This document shows, one piece after another, positions 11,691 through 24,365 of a stretch of DNA of 64,000 bases. Below the pieces are notes generated by a model that saw nothing but the letters and a program-made list of their open reading frames with translations, ran no database searches and had not been told where the DNA came from. Each line of letters opens with the position of its first letter. Position 1 is the first letter of the stretch. Made by a program: the position numbers and the translations under genes. This stretch comes from Paragonimus westermani (lineage: Eukaryota; Platyhelminthes; Trematoda; Plagiorchiida; Troglotrematidae): NCBI GenBank assembly GCA_008508345.1, contig QNGE01000102.1, positions 157,849 through 221,848 of the forward strand. The letters are read 5' to 3'.

Positions 11691-13880
11691 CAAAACGTGG
11701 CCAGAATCGATCGACAATTTACTGGCTTGCTAAGGTGTGCACTTCGTAACCCGCAGACCTGTGTTTTGGTCACAGACGACCACGCCATCTGGGGTCTCCC
11801 ACCTCTCAAACGCATCCCATACTGCGACCACTCTCCAATTTACACCCTTCGATGCCCTAATCCCCCTAGAAATCAAAAACATCACACAACTCATCGCATC
11901 CTAGCATAACCCCTACGTAGCCACGGGGGAAACCGGTCAGTTGCGCGGATCTCGTTTGTAATCTCAACCCTTCTGTCTTAATAGCCTGCTAGATACAACC
12001 GCAAATACGACGATGCCTACAGCCCCCACTGGAGAAGGCTCCACCCCGAATGAAATCACTACTCTCCTTCCTAATTCTGTTTGTAACGTATGATGTAGAT
12101 TATAAGATGGACTAATACCTCATTTTACAGCCGACTAGCGGAACCCAACAGCGTCCCTGGTCTGAGCCTTCGGCTTCACCCACATCTCACCCACAATTTA
12201 CGACCCGATTAAGCCCGTCACTTCACAGCGACAAGCACAGCGTTCCAAGAAGTCGAAAAAAATCATTCGTTATCAACTTCAAGACCTCGTTAGTTGATGT
12301 TAGGCGATGTTTTCCTTCATAACCTTGTAGATGCATTTTCGCCTGAAAGGCTGCCACGGAAAGACTTAAACTTTTGCGTAACGACAGCTTTCTCAAACTG
12401 CACCGCGGAGAATATTAAACGGGGCTAGGTCGATTACGACGAAGCCGCCTACACCTAATCCAGTGACAGAAGAAACACTTATTGAGAACAGTTACCTCGA
12501 CGGTCAAACTGCACCATCAACGATATCTTGTAACTTATCAGACAGATTAAGGCGACGTCATTCGCTGGAACTTTCAACACGTCTATATACCACAGCGCCA
12601 TCTACACAACTGTCTGTCATTACAACAACGCCTCATGACTTCTGAACCGATATTAACCCAATTCTCAGAAGTAAACTCACTAGTCCTACAAGTTAGTAAT
12701 TTTTGGATAACCACAGACCCAGTAACATGATAAAACGACTCCTCACAACCCCAGTATTAGCATACTCTAGGAACATCGACTTACCTCCAAAGGGTTCGAC
12801 CTTTACACCAAAGCATGACCATCCATGTCACCCTTGATACAATCGTTCATCCTTAGTATGTTATGCATAAACATGGGCCTCCCTTCACACACACCATAAC
12901 TCCATTCACACTGCACGAACACGACGACGCGATGACAACTCATGTGTTCAAATTCAGCACGACTCCGTTTATCAATGCTCATTCTTGGCCTCTAACTATT
13001 CAGATATAATATACTCCACTGCCACCAGCGAATCACTTAACGCATCCCCCCTTCATAAACCTTGCCCATCATCAATGCTGGTGAATGTTCCATTACTCAC
13101 GTGATCGTCGATCTCTGTTCTATCCGCGCTCAAAACGATTCACACCAAGCTGATAACAACCTCCCGTTCACAACCGATGATTCAGTCTTAACACCCAGAA
13201 GCCTAACCGAAGTCGACACAACCACTTAATTATTGATCAATTCAGCTAAAGTACAAATGGCAAACTGCTCACAAACGATCGACTTTTTGAGTCTACAGGC
13301 ATCAAGAAATCACCGTACTAATTAGCACCAGTGCCATCAAAACAACCATCGCCAGAGTTCCAACGACGTAGTTCCTGCCTCGTCAGTGAAGACACTACCC
13401 AAATTTCTACCGCAAAAACAAGAATCATCCCAACATTGCAGCCTCCGCCAACCTCCCGTCGGGTTATGGATCCATGTAAACCGCAACAATGGCTTGAGAT
13501 AAGATGACTTTGCGGATTGTTGAAATGACATCCTGAAGCATGAGCACTTTAACAACGTGCGTTCCGTTCAATTTCTATAACGAGATACTATGGCTCTGAT
13601 GTTATACATTAACCCCGCCGAAATTTTCGGTTCAGTTAACTGACTAGAAGGCTCCGCATCAAGTCTTACCTACCCGAGTTTAATCGACTTTAGACTATTT
13701 CGTCTGGTTTCCCTTTGCACCATTTTCAATTTCTTCCTGGCTACAAAACACCTAACCTTAACCTTGAACAACCTTCAGGTGACTTTCATTCAAAAGTCAC
13801 CATTCTCTGAATCACTTTCCCTCTTCTGCCCCAATCCTACTATACTTTTGTAATCCGCTCTTTCTACGAACGTCTTTTCG
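11690..13880. other. C-rich block, probably upstream part of a decayed retroelement
   Basis: The plus strand is visibly richer in C and poorer in G than its surroundings, and the bias continues into the reverse transcriptase remains to the right. Several short frames give Pro-, Ser- and Thr-rich peptides with many stops. By position and composition I infer that this is the upstream part of the same element, but no domain is legible. Confidence 0.3.
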
Positions 13881-14665
13881 ATTTTTTGTGTTTATTTTCC
13901 AAATAAACGATAACGGGTTGCTTTTTGCCGCCATGACAGCTGCGCTGAAATGGGTTTCATTTCGCCCAGTAGTCATCTATTTGCTTGCTCAAACAATGGA
14001 ACGTTATCATTCGGTAATATTAACACTTCGGAAACTTTGCTCATACACTTCGTGCTCTCTCATTAATATTCCTACTGCATGCGACCCCACATATCTTACG
14101 CGAATATCTCCTGAAAGTTTGTTCTTCTAGTATCTCTTTTTCCGACGATCTGTCCTACGAACTCAGTCAGACAGCATGCAACGGAGGAAGCCCCTCTACT
14201 ATTCTGTTCATCACAGCCTTCAGTATTTCCGTTTTAATTTCCAAAATCACCCAAGGACCTCTGTATCATCTCGTGCACGTAGATGATACCACATAAATCG
14301 CCTATCCAAGGGTTTCTACAAAGATTAGTCTGGAATACTTTCCAAAGCTGCTTGATCTAGGACTGATCATCAACTTGACGAAAACAATAAGCACACGCAG
14401 CGGTTGACAGACATTGGGAGACCACCATGCCACATACCTGTCGCACACCATCATCAATATTCTCGTCCCCTCTCCAACGCCAACCTCATCACCGAGTGTT
14501 CCCTTCAGTTTGAAAGGCGAACTACCGAAAACAGCTATTACGAATCTGAAAAGGACGATCGAGATGATTACTCAAGCAGTCATGGAACCAATAAACGGAT
14601 ACGGCTTCTCCGCTAACACCTGTGTCCCGTCTTATACACCAACTGACACTATGGGTGGTGCATAA
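13880..14665 (+). pseudogene. Decayed non-LTR reverse transcriptase, possibly R2-like
   Basis: Across shifted frames the order of reverse transcriptase motifs can be followed. A segment like A-A-x-K-W-x-S-F-x(2)-V-V-I-Y-L comes first. Then G-G-S-P-S-T-I-L-F-I-T (cf. QG.PLSP.LF), then H-V-D-D-T-T at about 14,275-14,292 (cf. the catalytic Y/F-x-D-D box), and L-D-L-G-L-I-I-N-L-T-K-T downstream (cf. GL.iN..K). Stops and frameshifts interrupt it. The V-D-D-T box and the C-rich composition suggest an R2/NeSL-type LINE, but clade assignment by eye is weak. Confidence 0.45.
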
Positions 14666-14969
14666 GACGCCAAAACCGCTCAACATCACAATCAAAGCGA
14701 CAATTTGTGAGTGGTCCTAACCATTTAAGGATATCAAACGCATTCGCAACTTCCTACCTGACTCCAGCAGACTACCGATTCCACATTTGTAGTCTTGCAT
14801 GCCCCTCAGTAAAAGGATACAACTGGACTGTCACCTATTCTCATCAAAGGTCATACTCAGACGGTCCATGGGGACATTGTCAGCACTGTCATATAAACTT
14901 GAATCTTACACCAGTAGGCTGGGGTATTGTCTGCAGCAAAGGAGATACGGATAAAGTTTAAATGAGCTG

Positions 14970-15829
14970 TTTTTGAAGTTTGTATGACGCTGCAGGTCTG
15001 TACAACACTCCCTTCATGTCAACATCTCACGAGCAACTCTAAAACGCGAAAACAATTCGCATTCTTCACATCAGTCTCATCAAATTGCTTGCCTGCACAC
15101 TGCCTAGGAAACGTCACCGCTCCAGAACGAGTCTGTTGTTCAGGCGAAAGTCAAATGACATTTTGGGGAAAACCACCAGTCTGTCTCACATATAACCCAA
15201 TTGTTTCCCAGCACTCATACAACTTGAAAAGTACTGTACATCGAAGTCAACTGACTACGTAAAATCATACCCTATAACTAATAATTGAAATGCCCGGAGC
15301 ACACAGTGGATTGTGTGACCGATCAGTGACATTGTACTATTCAGAAGAATTTAAAACACTTCATGTATACAAAAACTGCGCCTTAGGTTGCTTTGTGCTA
15401 GTCTTACTGCGGGTTTTGCAGCCACTACGGGAGCCTCAGGGACCTTGGAAACCGTGGGTACTTCGGGTGGTAGGAAGCTGAAATAAAAAAATGCGAAATC
15501 AGTTTAATGGTTGTTTAGCTACTTTGAATGCTACTTCATCCTATGAATTCAAGGGTTAGCACAGAAAGGAGAAAGATGTTTGTAGTTTCAGGTTGCTGCG
15601 TTGGTCGGTGGAGAACTGTGTTTACCAGTATATAGTCATTGATGAAAAATGGATGGAAACAGAGGAAAAACAGTCTGAACAGAGTAAATGGCATGAACTC
15701 ATATCAGCAACGTCCAGTGGAATGTAAGGAAATAACGTCCGGTCAGACATACGCGGTTATTAACCTGCTGAGTTGGTCTAAGAGGGTGGCTGGGGAACTT
15801 GTAGTGTAGATTGCTTCTTTCGTGCGTGT
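14970..15829. other. Unassigned tail between two retroelements
   Basis: This lies between the decayed C-rich element and the 3' end of the minus-strand LINE. The rightmost 100-150 bases may be 3' untranslated sequence of that LINE. No gene is seen. Confidence 0.4.
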
Positions 15830-18330
15830 CAATCGGGTGAAATTACAAAACCACCAACCGATTCATCCGAAACCACAGAGATGGGCATTGTATTCCAAAG
15901 TGACCAGACTCTCACTGTGAAACAGTGTTGTCTCACAGTGTCTGGCCTATTCTGTAAACCAACTGCAGCCAATTATCATACAGACGCCCATCCTTGTTAA
16001 GTGGGAAGAACTCTGGCAGTGGATTTCCTGGGGTGTGGAGTGTTTCATAGACAAGAATATAAGTCTCCCTTGAAATGTCTATAATTCACTAAGAATTGAC
16101 TTTATCCTGTTGGTCGCCCTGGGTGATGGATTTTCGTGAGCAGATCTTCTGATAGTCCTCCTCTGAACACGTTAAATAAGTTTCCAGTCCTTTCAAGGCA
16201 AGAGTGGTGTGTCTGTATGTGTCATTTCAGATGTGAGCGGGTTATGGAGGCAAACATACTGGGAGTGGTTTTGGGGTAAAGGGTTCCAGAAATTCTTATG
16301 TAAAGTGTAGTGTCAGTTGTGTTTTTAATCGTGGCTACACAATTTGTAGACGGACCTAAAGTGTTTGACGTTAAGTTTAGCGGCGTTAAGATTAGTGTCG
16401 CCAAAGTAGAAGTCAGCGCAATTTTGATGACGCATGTGCATGTCGTTACATTCGTGAGGATACAACCCCATGCTTTCTGTTCTGGGTTTATACAGTTCAA
16501 ATCGTCCCGCAGGGTTTCCATCTCCTCCGAACACTCCATAACTTGTCAGAGTTTTGTATCCTCAACCGAATCTGAGCTGATGATGTCGTGTAGGGCAAAA
16601 GTAAGATAGTGAACAAAGGAGATCTTAAAATGGATTGTTGAGGGATGCCTCTGTTGGCAGGGTATCAGTGTAATAACTGTTTAGTTCCATTTGAGTTGAA
16701 TCCTCGTTCACTCAGGTCATCCTCGATAAACTCGAGTAAGTACTCACCAAAGTCATGACTGTGAAGTTTTTGCAGCAGTTCAGAATGATCAGTGCCATCA
16801 AAAGCTCTGAGAAAAAGAAAGTATGTTGAACCAGTGGTCATACCTACGTCGACAGCCTTCGTACAAGTGTCAGCAGCAAGTACCAGACTTGTGATGTGTT
16901 GATATCCATTGAGGAAGCCATGCTACTCTCAGAGAGTGAGATCAATCTCTGTTACTTCAATCTAAAGAAACAGTCTTTATTACTTTTCAGACCACTGAAG
17001 ATAGTGCTAGTGGTGGATAGTTTGTTGAGTCGTTTATGCACTCAAATCTAAAGATCGATATAAATGTGAACTGTTTCCAGGCTATCTGTAGATGACCAGT
17101 TGACAAAGAAAGGCTGAAAATTACTTTCGCCGGTTCTGCTGACTGGGCAGCAGGAGTTTTAAAGACGACTGGAGATATGAACTACGGACGGGGTAACGTG
17201 TTATCTAGTAAGCTCTCTAATTTGAGCCTGACTTGTGACGCTGGTATTTCGGGTCACTATTTCAGTTGTCCTCCAAGTGTCCAAAATTTGCCCTCAAGTT
17301 GCAGTTGTACACACTTACCTACCGTTAATCGTGTTAGACATGTCCGTATCTCTGTTGGTAAATTCACCAAAGGTGTGAACTTGCGAAATGTCACTCTTAT
17401 ACCTTGTGTTTACTGTAACATCTTTGCAGGAAAGTCTGATGTTCATCACTTTTTGAGTACGGCTATGTCGATAGCTAAACCAGTCGTCCCTAACAACAAT
17501 CTTGGTACGATTGCACCAGACGACATATTTGTTAAACGGAACTTTAAACCGTTCTCACCGGTTTCTGTTCTATTCTGAACGTTTCTATGTAATCAGAAGT
17601 TTTGTCTTATTTTTAAGTGTCTTGAGTTTTTTACACGGTCGCGGACACTTTGCTAGAACACAGTTGCTAACACTATCAGATGTTTTCCCCCAGGAACTGC
17701 CAGTGGTGATTTAGGCTGTGTGAGAGAGAGTTAAACCATCTGGCTTTTTGCCTAGCTGTACCTGAAATATTGTGGAACTTCCCTTATGACAAGTCTTTAG
17801 ACGAATACTCTCGGGGGTATATCACCTAGTACAGTATAACTAGCTAGACTCAGCTGCACTGTGATCACTGGCACCAAGGGGAGCTGTGATTTTAGATTGA
17901 GGAACATGTCACCCTCGTTGGTAAGGATGTGGTCAGAACAAAAGGGCGCTTGACCCACTCGTTACTCAGTATGACTATTACCTTTATAGAGAATTCTCTA
18001 AAGAAATATGTTGCGGCATCGACTGATTGGTTAATGAAGTCACACTTCGGTTGACTAACGTCTCCTATTATTGGCGTTTACGTTTAATCCAAATATGGTG
18101 TTTTGTGCGGAGTTTTTACAATTTTCCGATGGTTCCCTAGTGTGTTGGAGACAACCTGTTGATCACATTAATCAGAAAGGCTAAACTTCTGGCGATGTTA
18201 CCTACTTGCCACGCTGGTTCAGGAAGACTGAATGGAACCCCGTCAGGAATACATGAGGTCTTTAGGTACGAACCAAAATAAGAAGCTACAAAGTTGTTTC
18301 TGCCGACTTCCTAATCATTACAAACCACTT
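15830..18330 (-). mobile_element. Decayed CR1-clade LINE, endonuclease plus reverse transcriptase
   Basis: Reading the minus strand from right to left, one first meets the end of an apurinic-like endonuclease: a GD(V)-x-x-P segment near 18,060, then S-D-H-I-L-T-N-E-G-D-M-F near 17,920 (cf. DLIFTNE). Next comes reverse transcriptase sequence: L-S-L-S-T-G-H-L-Q-I-A-W-K near 17,100, S-T-N-Y-P-P-L-A-L-S-S-V-V near 17,010 (cf. NYRPISLTSV), Q-H-G-F-L-N-G near 16,910, and a D-G-T-D-H-S-E-L-L-Q-K-L segment (cf. FDRV.H..LL.KL). The C-terminus reads H-C-F-T-V-R-V-W-S-L-W-N-T-M-P near 15,900 (cf. FFSVRVVNSWNSLP). Stops and frameshifts are frequent, so it is inactive. Confidence 0.85.
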
Positions 18331-19143
18331 TCATATCAGAGGTGAACATTTCGTCGCCTTGCACAGTCCACTTACGTCAGGTTATATATAATTGGGTATT
18401 GCCGCGTGTAGTGGTTTACAGGCCTGTCGGTTTTGTTGAGGAGTGGAGCCACATTACGATAAAGAAACTACCAAAAGACAGACCCATTGACCGCAGATAG
18501 CATAGCAGATAAATCAGTTAGTAAACATACAATGAATGAGAAAGACTGAGACAACCGTCACAAGGAGATTGGACCCTGACGCGGTGTGACGGTTTGCGCC
18601 TCTCGATGACCTAATGGGCTAAACTGGACAGTGTAGCGACCACACCAACAGGCAGGCCAACAGAGATCTGACAAACCACAGTTTCCTGGTCCTTCAAGTT
18701 GGGGGTTAGAAAAGGTTGGCATCTATTTCCAGAAAATGTACCAGTTCTGGTACACTGCCACTCATCCACTGCCTTGCGGTATTGGCTTTTGAGCCAAAGA
18801 CATCAATAGTTCTCCTACCTAGGTCTGGGCCTTCTGGAAGTATCCCAGCCCACATACAACCATGTGTACTCGCAACACTCAATTCCATGTTGCATCGGTT
18901 GTCTCACAGTACAAACCACGTCGCCCTATCTGCTGAATACAGCAGGGTTGGTTGGCAAAAATATACTGCTGCTGACCACCCCTCACTCTCCTATCTAATT
19001 TAGCGCTCAGGCCCCTCCTAATCACGATTTCCGGCAACTACTATGCAGGTCACACAACAGATATAGCTAATCATAGTAATACTATGCCGGTAAGTCTCTT
19101 ACCATTTAGCCTCAGACTCCCCCGTCATTTGATTAGACCTGGA
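18331..19143. other. Junction between the two LINEs; possible 5' untranslated part
   Basis: This separates the 5' end of the minus-strand CR1-like element from the first ATG of the plus-strand RTE-like element. Part may be the 5' untranslated region of either. No independent gene is seen. Confidence 0.4.
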
Positions 19144-21985
19144 ATGAGAATTAATATAGGTGCGTTCAACGTTCACACGCTCACAGATAGGTCAACAGGC
19201 CGCTCTCGCATGAATGTCAGACTCGTTGAATGTCGATGTCTGCTGTATCTAGAAGACTAGAATCCACGACAGTAATCACTGTGTGGAACTAACGGCAGCC
19301 GCATCATCTACTCGATAACGGTTATGCACTTCGGGAGACTCCACAGCCACCGCTACCGGTCAGGCCGGAGTAGGTATAGTCCTCAGCGCTACGGTCGCAC
19401 ACACATTACTAGACTGGTTCCCAGTTAACAGACTTTGTGCTGTCCGTTTGACAGATTCTGTCAGGGTCAGTTCTGGATGCAAAACTGTCAGAAATCTTTT
19501 CGTTGTGTCTGCTTATGCTCCAACTGACTGTAGTGAGGTCGGCGTCAAGGACGGCTTTTATTCGGATTCGGCCACGCTCCTCCGGTCGACACGTGGTTCT
19601 GATATAGTCGTTCTGGTCGGAGACATGAACGCCCAGGTTGGCCGCTTTGGTGAGGCCGAGTCTCGTCTAGGTGGCAGGTTTGCGATAACATCACTCCGGT
19701 CGGACAATGGTGGGAGACTATTGCAGCTGTGCGCTGTTTCTAGCCAGCACTAGTTTTAGGCATCGTGCACATCATTGCTATACTTGGCGCCTTCCTTTTC
19801 CGAATCATGCCTGACCTCAGGTAAACCATATAGCTGTTAGTTATAGGTGGTGGGGTTCCATACAGGACTGTCGTTCTCATTGGAGCACGTACCTAGATTC
19901 AGATCATGCGCAGATACGTTGTTGTTTCGTACTTACTTTTGCTGAGCAACGACCCCACCGATAGCAACGACAAGCTGTTCAGAAACTGACTATACCGTCG
20001 GCAAAGCATAAATATCAAACCAGCTTAGAAACCTGTCTTAGTAGTTCTCACTCCGAAGATTCTGGTTACTGCTGGGTCCAGATCACACAGACCATTCATG
20101 AAGCAGCTACTGTGGCATGCGGCACGGGGGTACATGGAATGAACAAACATTGGATCTCGGAGAAATCCCTGGAGTTATTAAAAGCCAGACGGAACATCCT
20201 TCCTGGCAGTCCATATAACAGGTCTGGAAGAGATGTCCGTAGGAAACTGGAACGTAGCCTAAACGCTGATCGTGAGGCTTGGTTATTGGGAAGAGTTAAG
20301 GAAATGGAGACGGCTTTTGCTTCAGGAAACAATGGCGAACTGTTCAAGCTTATCCGTGCCACTGATCCCAGGCGACCGTCTGTCAGTGAAGCTACCAGCG
20401 AGACAGATGGCACACTCATCTATAATAAGTCCGGAAGGTCAGAGCGATGGATAGAACACTTTGAGGGTCAATTTAACTGGCCTCCTGCTTCCACCGCGTT
20501 GCCGCCACAAACTTGTAATGTAGTGCCCTGGTCGGTAGACTTGGAACCACCCACTGAGACTGAGGTCCGCAATTGCATTGCGACTCTCAAGCGTAATAAG
20601 GCTGTTGGTCCAGATACCCTCGTGCCAGCACTTTTCAAAGAAGGGGGAGAGGCGTTAGTAGAGGCTTTGACTCATTTGTTTCAACTTGTGTAGATGACGG
20701 AAACTATCCCCTCGAGTTGGAGTCACTCGATAACGGTTCCATTATTCAAGAAAGGTATCAGAGACTAATGCGAAAACCATAGAGGAGTTAGTTTAACCCC
20801 AGTCATTTCTAGGGTTCTAGCATCCATTATACTTCGCCGACTCACTGCAGCTCGGGAGGTAAACATTAGGGAAGAACATGCAAGATTTCGTCCCGGGTGG
20901 AGATGTATAGATCTCATTTTCACTCTTCGTCAAATTCTGGAGCAGCGTCATGTGTACCGCCGGCCAACAGTTGTTGTATTTCTCGACTATAAAGGTGCGT
21001 TCGATTCAGTGGGTCGATCTACACTTTTGGAGTCGCTCAAACGCAGAGGTGTGCCGACTAAGTACGTGAACATACTGTCGGCACACGTCAATATTGTCCT
21101 CTACCACTATTTCTGTTCAATTTCGTCATGGACGAAATACTGGAGGATTGTCTGCGGCACTCACAAGATGCCGGCGTGGACTTCCTACCTGGTGATAGAC
21201 TGACTAATCTTCATTATGCTGACGACAAAGTGTTGCTGTTCGACAACTTTCCAGGCAGCACAAACAACGCTAGACGCTATTTCGCGTTCTGCAAAATACT
21301 TCGGAATGCGCTTTGCAGTCTCCAAATGCAAACTGTTGTACAACTACTGTGGTTACACAAATTCAGTGTTGGATAATGAAGCCATGGAGGTTGCTGACTG
21401 GTTTATATGCCTGGGAAGCTGCATCAGCGGTAACGGTGGAGGTGTGAAGAATGAGATATGGTAGTTTTCGCTAATCTGGGTCACCTATGATGACAGAGAG
21501 GCAACTCTCTGATAATTAAAGCTTGTGTATACAAGACAACAGTGAGGTCCGTATTACTTTACAGTGGCGAAACTTGGACCGTCTTCGGGTATTTTATCAC
21601 CTATATCTGCGTTCACTCGCTCGTATCGGATGACACCAGCTAGTAATTAACGAAGAGGTTAGAAAGTGGGTGCTTGGCAGTGATTGCCAAATGAGTTCTT
21701 TCATTCAGTCTTTACATTTGTAAAGACTCAGATGGTTAATTCGTGTAATAAGAGTGTCAGCTATTCGTCCGCCACACCAAGCACTTTTTGCCGACACTGC
21801 AACCGACTGGCGTAAGGTATGAGGTGGACAGATGATGACCTGGCATAGAGAGGTGGAGTCGTTCACGAAGGGTTTGTCTCCCAAGCTGTGACCCTCGTGA
21901 CTCAGAGTAGGTGAGATGGCGGCTAAACGATCTCGGTGACGCGAATGCTGTTTTAACCGAGTTGCCTGTGAAGTGAGTACAATTA
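19144..21985 (+). mobile_element. Decayed RTE-clade LINE, endonuclease-reverse transcriptase
   Basis: An ATG at 19,144 opens M-R-I-N-I-G-A-F-N-V-H-T-L-T, the start of the endonuclease. F-V-V-S-A-Y-A-P-T-D-C and V-L-V-G-D-M-N-A-Q-V-G-R follow (19,500-19,640). The reverse transcriptase part shows K-A-V-G-P-D (about 20,600), R-P-T-V-V-V-F-L-D-Y-K-G-A-F-D-S-V (20,960-21,010) and H-Y-A-D-D-K-V-L-L-F (about 21,215-21,245). S-V-L-L-Y-S-G-E-T-W and R-I-G-W-H-Q mark the C-terminal region. Stops, frameshifts and a deletion near 21,075-21,100 remove the segment with the SGV.QGC box, so it cannot be active. Similar elements in flatworms are often annotated as endonuclease-reverse transcriptase. Confidence 0.9.
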
Positions 21986-24049
21986 ATGACGCAAGGTATT
22001 AAAAGGAATGAGGGAGTTGTCTTGCTGGTGCGTTAGTTTCATTTGTAGCTCGGTTGTTTGTTTGTAAGATGTTGACACCTTGATGTTGGATATCTGAATA
22101 TGGACGTGGCTATTCGTAGTAGTTAAGTCCTCTCTCGTCTCTTTTTTACATTCTCTCCTCCTGGACAGAGCCTGTATTTTTTTCATGGTTGTGTGGCAGT
22201 TAAGCACCAGTGGTTCACAATAGTGTATTGTTGTCTGTGATGATGCTGATGAGAGAACATGCCACAGTACATTTTAAAACCCTCACTCCCTATTCGACAG
22301 AGACAGAGCAGTCTTCTGAACTTCTGGACTCGTTTTACTGCATGCATGAATGTCAACTAGATTATTCTCATCGGCAACTGCATCGGGTTTTGTGAAGACA
22401 TGCAGTTATCTCATTTCAGGTCTGGAGATCCTTGCGTTGTTAGTGCCATCTTTCCAAATATTTAACCGTGGGCTGAAGGCAACCTAATCTACACGATTTT
22501 TCCTTTAGGAAGAGTATTCGCGGTTGTTTAGGCCCACTTGTCGAGATTAACTATACCAGATGGGCAGAGGATTTAGGCCAGTTAACACTAGGTCAGAAGG
22601 ATTAGAGTGACGTTAAAAGCCCTCAGTGGTTTAGATCGGGCACGGCTAATATGGCGATAGCACGGCTCTCTGAAGTAGGCACGCTGTGTACAATAATGCT
22701 CCTGCGCTTGTACACATCGACTCTTTGGACCGTAAGTAATTGCTGTCGGCGGATAGATTGGTGTCGGTCATGACGTAGTCTAATAAAGTTATCATTTTTA
22801 CTGCAGCGAACTTGCTTCAATATCAGTGATTCTCCGAAATCAGCTGAGGCATGAAGAGTAGCAAACAACGTATTCAGGAATAGAACTTCTGAGGTGATTC
22901 CATTGAGACAGGTGGATAACCCAGCTGGTTATAACGATCAATGAATTCATTTCTCCGATGTTGCACTCAGTCGGCCAGCATTACAGAACTAATAAAAATT
23001 GAAACAATAGTTGATAAGTGTACAACTGTCCGCCATTTGAGTTAGATTATCTGAAGTGTGTTGATGCTCTTATCTACGGTCTTTACTTTACATCGTTTGT
23101 CAGAGTGAATAGACTCTGCTTCTCCCTAGTTCCTATTCCATTTGGCAAAGTGATTCTGCTGTAGTTCCAGGGTTGTTTCAAGCTTTATGCCGTTTGGTCA
23201 CAGGGTTTGCCTGGTTGACCATGGTCAAGTGGAGGCATTATTTGGACCAATATCATATGACTCAAAGTCAACACGTTTAGTGGATGGAGTCGCAATAGCT
23301 GGAAATTGTGTCCCGTGTTATCAACGCAGATATGGCCAATCGATTGTGGAAGGGATAGTCACTCACCCACTTCGGTTGGTCTTGTAACTCTCTTCTGATC
23401 AGGAATTGTTCTGTCAGTGTCAGTGAATGAATTGTCAGATGAAGTGATTATTTTATATCGAATGCTCTAACATACTTTGCTCCCACCCTAAGATCACAGT
23501 AGGTAAACGAGTTGAACGCACATACCGTTATCACCCCGACGGCAAAATTTCTCCCAAAGGACTGTGAACAGTCAGAGGCTTAAAATTAAATGTGATTGTT
23601 GAACTCTGAAGTTCAGACAAATGGCACTAGTGGCATGTGGACAGACCACCTGCTTTAGTTTCTTCTCCAGCCGACAACAAGTGAGATGACGCGGAACCCA
23701 TTACTCGAGTGTAACACCCAAGCTGTATTTCCTCCCCTTACAACCGGCTGTTCAGCAACCTTGGACCCGTGAGCCGTACACGCACATGTGTTTGACAGTG
23801 GTTCGAGGAATATGCGATCCATGTTCCTCAAAACTGAGAATCATAAATAGCAAGTAACTAATGCAGCTGGCCGTCAAACATTTAGATGATGTTCTGCATC
23901 TGATCTGTTCGAGTGTGTCAGAAGGAGGGGCAGTTCGTCAAAGTCAGCAACATCATTTTGGTTTGTTCGTGGTATGACTTAGGTACCTGAGTATGATCTG
24001 AATAAAATATAAGCTATAAATGGTTTATGTTCTTGTGTCATTACCAGCT
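21986..24049. other. Unassigned, probably old repeat DNA
   Basis: This follows the 3' end of the RTE-like element. The minus-strand frame at 22,623-22,868 is charged and basic but has no motif I can place. The plus-strand frame at 23,187-23,387 is likewise unassigned. Confidence 0.4.
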
Positions 24050-24365
24050 GACATTTGTTCTGTCTCCTCGTGAGGTGATCGGGCATACTTACCTACTCAC
24101 AATTCGATGGTGTCTAATGTGAGGTCAGTGGCGCAGTGGTCAACACGCTTGCCTCTTGAAAGCGTGGCAGAAGTTCTAACAACCGGCTTTAGCAAGGATA
24201 TGCACTACTGACAAACCCTAATGGGAGCAAAACTCGAGTCTAGTGTTTCTTTTCGGAAACGGCTGACTAACAACGTCTATGAGAATGTGACGGCTGCGAT
24301 CAGTTGTGAATGATATTCAACTTCAATGAAAACAACACCCCTTACCACTCGCCGGATGTTATATA
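24050..24365 (+). repeat. tRNA-containing SINE-like element, copy C
   Basis: It carries the family landmarks in order. TGTCTCCTCGTGAGGTGATCG at the left is followed by CTAATGTGAGG and the A-box-like AGTGGCGCAGTGGTCAAC. A decayed B box (GAAGTTCTAAC) leads to GGATATGCACTACTGAC and GTGTTTCTTTTCGGAAACGG. The end is TGAATGATATTCAACTTCA. It is the only copy here whose A-box region is nearly intact in plus orientation. Confidence 0.75.

Noticed and set aside
17177..17578. 133-codon plus-strand frame
   Set aside because: It lies antisense to the CR1-like element; the minus strand carries the recognisable motifs on both sides.
22623..22868. 81-codon minus-strand basic frame
   Set aside because: No splice sites, motif or repeat match; position beside an old LINE makes chance or decayed repeat more likely.
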